From: Cloeon dipterum
Lineage: Eukaryota; Arthropoda; Insecta; Ephemeroptera; Baetidae
Reading direction: 5' to 3'
Length of the DNA: 64,000 nucleotides
NCBI RefSeq assembly: GCF_949628265.1
Contig: NC_088787.1
Span: 25,658,501 to 25,722,500 of the forward strand
The notes beneath the pieces were generated by a model that did not search any database, was not told where the DNA came from, and was given only the letters and a program-made list of their open reading frames with translations. The translations under genes and the position numbers were made by a program. Position 1 is the stretch's first letter. Every line of letters begins with the position of its first letter. Below are positions 47,995-60,400 of the stretch, in pieces.

Positions 47995-48350
47995 AGGAGT
48001 GTCAAAACTGTCAAAGCAACGGAAGATATTTGAGCCGTTCGGTGATCTAATACTAGTTGCCTAATGTCAGAGATGGCACAAGGTGGTTAGTTAAGTGTCT
48101 CAACATACTGAAAGAGCTCAACGGGCAGGAGGCGCACTGGCGGCGACTTGCAACTTGCTTATTTTCGCACCTTTCCAGCGGCTTTAGGGACGTTTCAATC
48201 AAAGACCTCGATGCGGGGAGGCGAAAAAATGGGCACATTGGGCCCATGCTCCTGTGCGGCAACTCGGGCCCCTAGATTATCCTCTCATGGGTGTTATTGG
48301 GACCCCGCTGAGCTCGTAGCCCAAGGGATGTGCTGAGCAGAGGTTAAAAA
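47995..48350 (+). repeat. 350-bp dispersed repeat, copy 1
   Basis: This segment aligns over its whole length, roughly 80% identical by eye, to the reverse complement of 56976-57318. The best conserved core contains CGCACCTTTCCAGCGGCTTT and GGGGAGGCGAAAA. Neither copy has clear inverted termini; both end near GGTTAAA. It is a dispersed non-autonomous element of unknown class, perhaps a SINE or the tail of a longer retroelement. Confidence 0.75.
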
Positions 48351-49679
48351 ATGACACATATAAAATAATTGCCTTGTGCCCCTTGTGCGAAAATTTCAGG
48401 GTTCCGAAAAACCAGAGTTTTTTACATTTTGCCCGACCCACCTGGGTTTTATTGGGGGGGGGGGGGTGTAATATGGGTTTTACTGGTTTTTTTCGGATTT
48501 GCTACTCACCGATTTTTTTTAAGATACGAAGAAATTTAATCCCCATACACCAGGGCTCGCCAATTTTTCAATGCGAAAAAATTGCAGCACTACCTTATTA
48601 GCGTTAAAAACAACTGCAAAAAACGCATTTTTTTATTTTCCTGCATTTTTTTTATTTTTGATACAGGAAATATTGTTTTTTTTAGCGTGGTTAAAACTGA
48701 AAAACCGGGTGGGGAAAATTTGAAACCCTGGATAATTTCCGTGAAGAAAAGTAAACGCATATATGTATAATTTGAAGTCGCACTGTTTAAATACATTATA
48801 CAAAGTAAAGAAATTTTGGTTAGTTAATATATTTAGCCACTCAAGCTGCACATTACACAGTTTGGAATTTGTTTTGCAAACTCAACGACCGTACAAGCAA
48901 CAAGAAGGCAAATTGCAATGATTGCTTTGAAAACGCAGGCACAGCAGCAGGAAAACAAATGAATTGTGGTTGATGTTTGCGTGCGCGAGTTTATGTGTGT
49001 TATGTGAGGCGTTCTGTGTTTTGAAAAGCGCTGAGCACAAATTGAAGCACGTTCGTCGCCGGTGTAGCGAAGGACGCCTCATGATAAATGGCCTGGGAAC
49101 AGAAAACAAATGCCCGCCGCGCGCAGCCATTCAACAAAGTGAGTTTCGCTGGCTGCCTTGTGTTTTATGTCACTTTCTCAGTGACCTCATCACGTCTTGT
49201 TGAAAGCGTGCAACTCTCGTCTTTGAGAAGGCGGCGAAATAAGAGCAAAAGCAGCTCGCGAGAAAGCCAAATCACCATCATTATCCTCTTGCAAAGAAAA
49301 CAAACAATCGCCCTCTGTGTTTTGAAAGCATTAAAATTTGAGCATCGCAAGCAATTTTAATACCTTCAGTTTTCAGCTAGGCGCTTTATTTGTTATTGTT
49401 GGAATTTTCGACCATTAATATTCCAATGAAATGTGATCATATTCGCATATCGTTCGTGCCGCGGGAATACGGCCCATCTCCATCTCGCATTTTGTAAAGA
49501 ATGGTCCTGCGTCACCACCGCAAAACTCTTCTTTTTTCAATTCATCTCGTGAGTATTGTTTGCTTGTTTTGAAGCAATCTGGAGTATAAATTTAGGTACA
49601 AATCACCATGGACATTGTACAATTATTACTTATTACTGATTTCGATTAGTAATTGTTTGAAATAAACGTACTCGACGCA

Positions 49680-49812
49680 ATGGATGGTATAGACACATAT
49701 TCACATATTGATACGAAATCAACTTGTATCCTATAGTTACTCGCAATTTGCGAACAGTAGCAAAGGGACAGTAGGATCCAGGTCGATTTCGTATCCTGTG
49801 CCTACCATCCAT
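49680..49812. repeat. 133-bp imperfect hairpin
   Basis: The ends ATGGATGGTA.. and ..TACCATCCAT are reverse complements, and the stem continues after a short bulge with GATACGAAATC pairing to GATTTCGTATC, then GTATCCTA near the loop. It could be a small decayed MITE or a structured RNA; no flanking duplication was seen. Confidence 0.5.
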
Positions 49813-52800
49813 AATATAGTCAACACCCTTTTGGCATGGGTGCTCAGATTTGGAAGACATTTGCTAGAGGGCTTAGAAGTAATATGCACGCGTATATATA
49901 GCACCCTAAATTATTGCTGGTCCCATATTCCTAAAATTGCTTATTTTACAGGGGCTCAAAGCGTGTGATTTTTTAAAAAGGTGATATTTACCCAGAGAAT
50001 ATATAACTTTTGGCAAGATATTTTGGTAAGTAAAAAAACTGGTGCTATAGATATATTGTTGTACTTTTTCCGTTTAAACAAGACGCTTTATAAGATGTGG
50101 TTTTGGAAGTTTATTTAGACGATTTTAAATGCTTCAAATAGCTCAATGAAATAATATTCGTGCTCATTGGTCTCTTGACGATTGGAAGCCCAGAAAAAAT
50201 AGTTGATCGTCTAAATTTCAAACTTTTAAATATAGTAATAAAATATCACACTGTTATATTAGGAAAGGTGCGTGCCAAGCAGAAAATTTGATTCTGAGAA
50301 TCATGAAACAGATTTATTTTTAATTCCGCCAAGTAAAATCGATTACATTAAACATTTTAGTTTTTAAAGCAAAATAAGTTTGCTATCTCTAAACTTTGGA
50401 TATCTTGGATTTTAAAAGATGTTGAGGCACCAATAAATAATATTAGCAACTTTAATTCAAATACACGGTTGTATAATATAATACATAATATTATACAGTT
50501 CATAAAAAGTCTTCAAATTCTCCCCTTTACTTTTAAATGTATTTTGTTGACAAATTACTAGATTGAGAAATTATGTGCCTTTCATACGTCATCGCGCACA
50601 ACCATTTTACAAATGTCGCATATTTAGGCTTGCACAAACAAGTTTAACCCGCGCGGGCGCTATTAATGCGTTCGCATGTTAATTTTCGGCGATAATTTAT
50701 CGGCGGGCAGCTATACGAGAGGGAAGAGAAGAGGCCTTTTTGTGTCGGCTCGGAGGAAATTTACGTGGCGGGCGCGACTCAAAGACAGCTCGGCGGACGA
50801 ATTCCCAGCGCGGCTGCCGCTGCTCTCTGTCACATAAAACGCGCACGCTCATATATTAAAATATACACGTCAGCACACATACTAATGTGTACGCTTGCCT
50901 GCGAGCTCATCAAGCCATATATTTTGTTACACGAGAACGCATGTTCGCCTGCCGCCGCAGTAATGTAGCATGGGCGTGTTGTACAAATAATTTTGGCTGT
51001 CTGCCGAGAGCGCGCGCGAGAGAGAGAGCGACCACTCTAGATAAATTTCCTGCCCTCTTCATCTGCCTCCGAGATTCTCTTTAAGAGCCGCGCAGAGGCA
51101 ACGGCAGCCCTTTATTTCTCATCTTAAAAGCGGCAGCACCAGTGTGTCAACATCAATAAATAAAGTCGGCTGCACGAGCAAATTAATTCCGAGGATTTAC
51201 CGCGAACATGTGAGTTTTCGGATGCTAATGGAGTTAATTTTCCCTTCCTGAAGACTAATGATTCTAATGCCGGCACTCCTCATTCGCAGCCAATTATGTT
51301 TGTGTACAAATTTACGCGCGCTCTGCATAAATAACCCATTCGTCTCTTAAGCATCCTGCACCCACGCTAAATATTATAAAACATACTCGAGCACAGGCTA
51401 TTATTAATCGTTTTTGCTTCACACCGTTCTCCACAATGCCGAACAATTAAGTTCTACTTTTGATATTAAATAGTTAAAGTAGTGTGATATTGATAGGTCA
51501 GAAAGATGATTTGTTATTTACGAAATTAGTTGTTTATTTACTGGAGGTTGTTAAATTTAAAATCATAAAAAATTTGCTGTTTGTGAGAATTAAGGTGGTT
51601 TTCTAATTTCTTCACATGACTTAATTAATATGATGCATTTATTTTTTTCCACCTTCGGAAGTATACAATTAAGAAAGATTAGTTTGCCATTTTTCACCCA
51701 AAATATATATTAGAAACGGATATAACGCAGTCTTTTTGACTATATAGTTAAATTGATGTTTTGTTAAAGGTTATATATTATATATTTATACTGCCTTGTC
51801 TTGGAGTTTAAGGGGCCGCAATATAGCGCTGCATGCTGTCCATTTCAAAACCTTTACAATTAAGATAATTCGTTTTAAAATGATATTGAAATTTCAATTT
51901 AACCCGCAAGGAAATTTTGGAAGAGAAGCTATGTAGTAAAATTATTTTTAAGATGTTGCTGCTGGGAATAATTTGGCTGTTGGTCTCTCATTTCCGGTAA
52001 ATTTTTAATTGTATTTAAATTTCTTAGCATTACAATCTCGGAAAGAATATTTCATTACATCTTGAGGTTTATTTTCTTTAAAACATTTAAAAAAATTTAC
52101 TCTCAGTTTACCAGAACTTTTAAATCAATTTCGAAAAATCGTTAACTTCAAACTGTCTAAGATTAATGAAACAATTTCAATACTATAAACACACAAGTTT
52201 CCGCTAAAAAGAAAAAAGTGGTCAATCAAATTTGTTTCTAATTCCTTAAAGCAATATCGGCAAGGCAGGAAATTATAAAAGTAACGTTGTCAAGTTGAGT
52301 AATACAGGTGTTAGTTGCACCAGACAATCATTTAGAAAGTTCAAAATTGCTACAAATAAAGTTCCAATAACTCTTAAGAATTAAAAATCATTTGCCTCCA
52401 TAAGGAATTTGTAATTTGAACCATTTTGAACTAAAATTTAATAGTTGGTTATACAACAACTAAAACCACAACAACGAGGATATGTCTTTAAAGAAGTTTC
52501 CTTTAGAAAAACGGAAAAATATGCTACTCGCTATGCACGGAGGATGATGCATTTTGTATATCAATACTGAAACACTAAAATTTAACTTGATTAAACTACA
52601 AATTGTCAGCTACACACTATCTTTGTTTATTATAGATACCTTATTATATTATTATTAATTATACCTTTAAAATTAATTTAATAAATATGAATAAAGTTAT
52701 TTTTAAATTCAGTAAAATGCTTCATTTATTATCTATGATTATCAATTTTCATGCTGATATCTGCAATAAAAATGCTTTCGAATATAAAACAAAGCCAAAT

Positions 52801-54339
52801 CGATATTTTTATCCTCAAATTAATATAATTAACATGCCAATTTAGCATTGAGAAAACTCACGCATTTTTGGGCTTCGTCTATTTCAGAATCCATTTTAGT
52901 GATTAAAATTTGGACGATTTTTATTATCGTCTTGACGCCGCGGCAGGCTGCCTGATTTTACTACATGAAAATGCGCGCATCGCACGCGTCATCCACCGCA
53001 CACTTTATCCTGCTGCCTTGGAGTGCTGCCATGTAACCGCGGTCTCGAGCACAATTTTTTAATTAAATTGGATTTGACAACGCATGGTGGACGGAGGAAC
53101 CGGTCCGCAGCGCGCGCCTCTGAAAAGTGAGAAACGGGCCCACTGCGGCTGTTGATTTACAACACCCCGCAACACCCATAATATACCAGGTGAAATGCGG
53201 ATAGGCAACCTGGATAGTAGGATTGTTCCACAGGTTGCATACATTGGAATCTGCAGAGAATAGCGCTATAGTAAAAAATAAAACATTTTTCCGGCGGAAG
53301 TTTTTCTGCTCTAGCGAGTAAATTTAATTTGTCAAGTAAATTAGTAATATTTTTGAATATGAGTGGATAACCATCGCATAGCATATTTTTATGGGGCTTT
53401 TGGCCGAATTTCCTTAAAATCATAGATCGTTGTTGCCAAAAACCATGTACAAATTTTCAACATTTTTAAGCAGGAATGACCAATAAATTATTATTGTGCT
53501 CGTATTTCTTGCGTCACCTGATGCTCCGAGCTGAAGCAGTCCATTTAGCGCGTTTTATCTCGTTGCACACTGTCTTTTGCGTGTTTTTGATTAACGTTGT
53601 TTTTAAAAGCCGATAAAGAGCGAATGTTTCTCAATATTAACATTAACCTGAACGTGCACAAATGCCGTGTTTTTGTAAACAAAGCTAAAATGATCTCTAG
53701 GGAAACTATTGAACCGCGTCTCGCAAATCATTGTTATGCTTTTGCATAACCAGCAGAAATCTTCAACAAGCACTGCAATATTAAGGTGTCGCAATGCTGC
53801 GGTCTGCTTTTCAGTCAAATTCCGTTCCGGTGAGCGAGGGTGCGAAGATCTCTCGCACGAGGCCGAGGCCCGAGGCGCAACAACTTTGTGTTTTAGCTCT
53901 CGCATCTTTGTAAGCGCGCGCGTGTGTGTGCCGCGGTGATATTTTTATTTGCCGGCACTGCGAGGGCAGCAGACTTTTAATTTGGTGAACGAGAATGGAA
54001 GTGCGTTAAATGTTGCGTTGCGAGGCGCTCGCGTTCGTGATGAGTCGGCCTATTTATTGCATTAATCGAGTGTCGGAATGCTGGGCGCAAAGCACGCGTG
54101 ACTGGCAGCCATCATGTTTCTATTTCTCGGCCGGCTTGGCGCTCCGCCTGCGGCGGCGCGGCATTGGCCGGCCACTACCCCCACCATCGCGGTGCGCGGG
54201 CGGAAGGGGTGTGCGCGCCGGAGGCAGCCAGCCTCAGCGGGCGAACCGAAGCGACAAGCGCCAACGGCACGCCTGATTTGCGCCGATTCCAGTCGAGTTG
54301 CGCTGCCAATATTATTATTAGCTGCCTGCCGATTGTCCG

Positions 54340-54400
54340 ACCGCGTCCATCCGTCCGCTCATCCGCACGTCCGACCGACCGTCCGTCCGACGCACCAGCG
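54340..54400 (+). repeat. TCCG/ACCG-type microsatellite in the Pax 5' leader
   Basis: An irregular run of CCGTCC, CCGACC and related tetramers lies just upstream of the start codon; a similar (ACCG) run is at about 54578-54600 in the intron. Both are expected to be length-variable. Confidence 0.5.
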
Positions 54401-54417
54401 GCCGCCAGCGCGCCGTC

Positions 54418-57400
54418 ATGGACACAGGTAATTAGCGCCGATTCTTCTTTTCGCCCCGAGACACACACGCCGACAGTCTCTATACCACGACTCACTAACG
54501 TTCCTCTCGGTGCGTGCGACCGTGCAAACCAAATATCTGCGCCTTCTAACCTGAGACTTGTGCTTGCCGTCCGACAAACCAACCGACCGACCGACCGGCT
54601 GTCTGCGAGTGTGCGACACGCACCGCAGTGCGTGTGAGTCAGTGCTTTTTAATTGCTTTCGCTCTTGCTGTGTGAATATTCGCAACCGCCTTAAGCCCGA
54701 GGGACATGCTGAAGTTTTGTTTTCCACGCGGTCAACACTTTTAGTGCAAGTATGTTTCCTGTTTCCGGGTAATTGATATTTCTGATAAAAAGTGATCCAG
54801 CGGGTGAAAAAGAAACGTTCAAAGTTGGAGCAAAATTCATAAATGATAATTTTAGTTTTTTAAGATAAAATTTTTAGCTCTCTTCAAATTTAGCAGTATA
54901 GAATGAAATAATTAATCATATCAGTAATAAGCCTTATTAGGCCATAATACCCTTTAATTGGAAAAATTAAAGGATAAAAATTAATTGCTTGTATTTATTA
55001 ATTGTTTTATCTATATAAAAATAAACTTTTATATTCTTAGTATTGCGCGCCTTGCGCGTTTAAAAAATTGTCTATTCCATTTATTGTTGCAAAAGCACGC
55101 TTTAACAAGTTGTTCAAATGCGCACGAAAACACATGATTTTATTCCTATAATATAATTCAAAAGGCAAAATTGATTATGTACACAGTACACAGGCCCCAG
55201 AAATTTTTGAATTCCTTTGAAAAGAGAAAAAAACAGTTTTGACCTGTAGTGATTTTAAAACTAGTGAAGAAAATTTCATTCAGTTGTAGGTGGTATTTTT
55301 CAATTCGCTTTCACTTTCCTCTGTCCGTGTGCAGCGTACAAAGCAAAATAGAGAAATTCCATTGCATTCAAATTGATAAATAATGTATAATTTGAACTTT
55401 AAAGAAATATGTAAATTTTCACTATTATTCCCCCATAAACTTTTCGTTCTATATTCTGCGTACAGTTTTTATCAGAAAAGACCTGGGTTGGAATAGTTAT
55501 GACGATCGGCTATATTTATTGCATCATCTTTAGAGCCGTTTAGAGCCTAAATGAGCACAATAATATATGTATACCACGTAATATTCAGACTTTTGAACAA
55601 TATTCTTTGAGTCATCCAACACGATCTGGAGTGCCTTAAACTGTCTAAAACCGTCTAAATCACTTGTTATTGGTCAATATAAAAAGCTGCACGTGTATAT
55701 ATTTTAATCTTAATTATTTTTGCCATATACCAGGGTATCTAATTTTGGGTTCGCTTTCAACGCATAAATCCAACCCTATAAATTTCATCAAAGTAAAGGC
55801 AAAATAAAAAAATAGCTTGATGGAATGATTTTATGATCTGACAATTTTTGCAATGAATTTAATTGTATTGCCTTTTGCTGAAAGCCAATATTCACTCTGT
55901 CGGTGGTGCGGATAAGGAGTGTCTCGTCATTTTAACAATTCAAATAACACATCACTGGCGGCCGAGCGTGTACTTGGCAGTGTTTGCCGAATGCTCCAAA
56001 GCCAAATTGCCTGCGCGATGCGCCTGATTGCCTGCTTTTCTCGGCGGTGCCATAATACTTGCGATGATTCTTGAACGACTGCTTGTGAGATGTTGACGAA
56101 ATACACTTCAGATAATAGTCTGTCAGCACTTCCAAGTTACGCGCGCCCAAATCTGGCCCTTATTATATTCGTGCTATCGCGGTGTTTGCGTCTGTGATGC
56201 TGTGTGTGTACAGCTCATTTAATTTTGAGAGCAAAAACACACAAAACCGAGGCTACCGCACTGGCCACTCAATCCTATTAGCTGAGCAGCCGCGAGACTT
56301 TAATATAACTTTCTGTTTGACCGAATGACAAAGCTAATTCTTCTCGCTGATGCTGCTGAAGCCTTCCGATGAGAAAGAACTCCTTGTTGTGTGTATTGAG
56401 GATCGTGTTCCTCTTGCCGTTCTGCTCCAAAACCATCGCGGGTTCGTGGAGGCAACTATACAGGGTCAAAAACCTTAGACATAATATATATGCTCGCACG
56501 CTAAAAACCATTGAAGAGTACATTTTAAATTTGAATGTTAAATAGTAAAACGTTTTCCCACGACTATATCACTTTGGTTTGTAGAAAAATTAAGAGCAGC
56601 TTTAAAAAGTTTTTAATATTATATAATGTCGCAAAATAATTTTGCGTTTTATGTTTACGTGCATACACGCCTCTTATTTGTTACAAAAGCCGTGGGATGG
56701 AAAAACTTATCTCGGAAAATGTTAAAATTTGAGAAATTTAAATTGAAATTATTTTTGCTGTTTGATGAGTTACTCAAAATATAACTGATCAATAAAACAA
56801 TTCATAAAACGGTATCATCTCTTCACATTTATTATATTTAGTTATTATAATTTCGTACAAGCGATTACGGCTGGAAAACTTTTTGTGGAGGTATGCAACC
56901 ATTGCAGTACACATGCAACGAAGTTGCATAGCTAAAAATCCTTGTGCGTTTTGTGCTGCATGCTCTACTTTTATTTAACCTTTGCTCAGCATATCCCGTG
57001 GGCGATAAGCTCACCATAGGTTCCAATAAGCGTCCACTGAGCGGATAACATGGGCCGCAGATGGGCTTTTGGGCCCAATGTGGCCATCTTTTCGCCTCCC
57101 CGCACCGAGTTCTCTGATTGAAACGTCCCTAAAGCCGCTGGAAAGGTGCGAAAACCAGCATGTTGCAAGTCGGCGCCAGTGCGCTTCCCAGTTCCAGAGA
57201 CTGTTGAGCTATTTAAGCATTTCGAGTCACTTTTGCCATCTCTGACATTCAGTGATATATAAAAGATCCCAGAAATGCTCAAATATTTCCCACTGCTTTG
57301 GCAGTTTTGGCACTCCCACTAGCATCATATATAGCTGAAAAATTACAGAATTTTTTACTCCCCTATCTATATCAATAGATATACAATTGATTGTGAGTAA

Positions 57401-60400
57401 CGAGAATTTAGATCCTTACAAAATGTTCAATCCTTATATATTTTTTTTTCGACAGGACAGGAGTAATTAAATGCAGCAGGGGGCAGGACGTGAATAACCA
57501 AAATCGCAGCTTTTCAATTCGTTTCGTTTAGCTCAAGTAAATCAGGAGAATAGAGAAAAACTGGAGTTTGTTTTATTATTTATGTAAAAACAAAATAATG
57601 CACAATAGACATGCATTTTTTATTGGTTCACCTCTTTCGAGATGGCGAACAACTCGCGAAAACTCCGCGTCCCAAAAACATCGCGAAAGAATATAACTTG
57701 GTCGCACGGGCCTCACTAGAGGATGCCCAACACATAAAATTTCGAGCTCAAGTTACTGCCCCTGCACTGCACCGGGTCCTTTTTTTGAAACGCTTGGCAT
57801 TTGTCCCGTGAAATTGGTTCACGCTTTTGCTATGGAAAGATGCAAACCATAGCAAGAAGTACTGCTGCAATCCACCCCAATCTGAATGGACTCGCCATTG
57901 CAATGCAGAATCAAATAATGTGTAGGCACAAATCAGCCCTCACTCGACCCACAACATCGCTCAGATTCTCACATTGCAAGTGCACGGTTCAACAAAGCGA
58001 GTCAACGGCTTGGGGTTGAAAATACTTAGCAGGAAGCAGGATGTGAAAAATACAGCTATTTAAGTTTTGAATTTTATTTAGATCGAGTATTTTAATTCAG
58101 AAGAACAGGGATAAAATAGAGCGTATTTTATTTTGTGAAAATAAACAACTATATAAATCTATAACTTTAGACACGGATGGTTCAGTATTTTGAGAATTTT
58201 CGATGAGCAAAACTGATTACTTTTTTAACGCTCTTAAAATTCTTAAATTTATTTTTATAGCCTGAGAAAAACATTGTTTTTAAATATATTCGTTTGATCG
58301 CAGTTTCGGATCATAATCTAGCAGGGTATTCGATAAAAATTGCAGTTATTTTTCCGCACTTAAATTAATGATTTATTTATTGGCACAAGAAAGTCATTTG
58401 TTTTGCGTAGCGGCTTAAAAATGTTTAGTACACACACCGACACGACACGTTTTTTGCACACTGATGTTACAGTTACATATGTGTGAGCGACCCCGCGAAA
58501 TTTGACTTCTTGGTCGGCCGTCATCGTTGCCGACAGCTGAGAGCATCCCCTGCCAGAAAGGAGAGACGAGATGAAGCATCGCGCGGGTGACAGGCCCGGC
58601 GGAGCTGTGCAAGCGCGTCTTTCCCTCTATCTCTTGCTCTTTCGTGACAAATCGCCTCTTCGTCATGTGCACGGACGCTGAAAAAGAAACCTCGAGACAC
58701 GAGAATATCCATCCGCACCGTCGCTCTTGAACGGTGAAAAGCAGTCGCAGCCTCCTACTTATTTTATACATCTGCTGTGAATTTATTCGCTCAAATTTGG
58801 TTGCCAATCATCGGCTAAATGTTTCCAGACCAATTTTTTCATAGGCGAAAGAGATTTATTTCAAGTAAATATCTTGCGCAAGAAACATTTTGGGATGTCT
58901 TTAATGATTCAGAATCATTTAAAATACTTCACTGTCTGAGACGTTATGAGCAAAAATAATTGCTTATTCATATGAAATAAATCAATAGTTACTTAACAAA
59001 CTTTCGTGCCTTTTAAGCGTTGTACTTATCACAATCGTACATTGCGCTTGCCAAAGCTGTTTTTAAACTGTGTCATTTCCCTTCTTTAAACAATAACTGT
59101 AACTGCTATATTTATCGTCTCGGGAAATTAAAAACAATTTTTTTTACACGCAATATTGCCAAAATCATGTTGAAAATTAAATGCTTCCAAGAATTGCAAC
59201 TTATTGTGACGCACGTGGGTAGACTAATAGGAATTAATGCTTAATTTGAATCAAATTACTAAGCAAAACTGAAGGGGAAAGCTGACAATATTGGTAAAAA
59301 TTTAATAGTCCGTCATAAATAGCATTTGATATTTTAGGCCTGTTGTTTCTTTACAACTAATTGTCTGAGTGCGGGTGGAATAAATTAACGAATGCTATTA
59401 ATGCTGTCTGTCAGCTACGAGGGGTTTGAATAATTTACCATCCACGAGTCAGATGCTTCGAAAAATTTAGCTGCGGTCGGTGTGTGCACATTTCGGTCGC
59501 GCTTGTTTTACACATAATTATATATACTCTGATTCTCAGCGTCCGTCTCATTAGATGGCATGTTTTCGTTTTGATATTGGGCCACTTTGTCCGCTCAATG
59601 GTCCGCATTGTGCTGAGCATGGGCGCAACAATGCGTCGGGGCTGTTTTCGGGCGGAACAAGAAGACGCGTTTCTTCCACTGCCCGACGCACAAACGCCTC
59701 GCATGCTTCTCTCATAGTCAGCAGCCGGCCCATATAATATCCTTTGTCCGCTGGGCGCGCAACCCGAGAAACTGCAGGCAGAGCTTCGGTGTCAATGCTA
59801 TTCCTGTCCTTTCTCAATAAAGATGTGTGCAAGCCCTGTTAATGAGCAGCACGTGTGCCCCCGGCGCGGGTGCTCTTTGCCCCTCACCCGCCCGCCGCAG
59901 CCCGACCGAATTTGTTTATTGTAACAGAGACTGTATTATGAGAAAACGCTGGCTCAAAACACACACGCACACATCCGAGCCAGTCTTAATATGCCTTGTG
60001 CAATCCACTTGGTTGGAGGCAAAACAAAAGCGATTTTGCAGTGCCATGTAAGAATACGAAAACTTTGTTTTATTTGGGAAAAAAACTTTTAACATGTGTT
60101 TTACACGAAAAAAATATGCATGTACTTCTCTTCTGATATTTACTGGCGTTAAACAATCATCTCTTGGACTCACACACGAGCCGAAAAAGTTATCTCATTA
60201 TATTTATTCTCAGCTTGAAGGTCTCATTCTCAATGACCCGTACAAGACTTCAACGCGTGCACTTTGTTGAAAAAAATGTAGAAGGTCGCGATGGTTTTCC
60301 GCCTTTTCTCGTGGGTCAAAATTCTCAATTTGTCATACACAAAGGCTCATTATGCATTTGCCTAATTTGCGAACATACGCTATGGTTGCCTTGATTTAAA

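Larger units (their letters stand above)
48351..54417. other. Gene-poor region upstream of the Pax1/9 gene
   Basis: Six kilobases without a recognisable exon. It contains a G tract (about 48452-48465), the imperfect hairpin at 49680-49812 and a GC-rich island at about 50640-51120 with CpG-dense sequence. The last 600 bp before 54418 are also GC-rich and are probably promoter and 5' UTR of the Pax gene. Open frames in the GC-rich parts match nothing known. Confidence 0.5.

Noticed and set aside
54098..54637. 179-codon open frame over the Pax leader
   Set aside because: Runs through a TCCG-type microsatellite with overlapping frames on the other strand; not protein-like.
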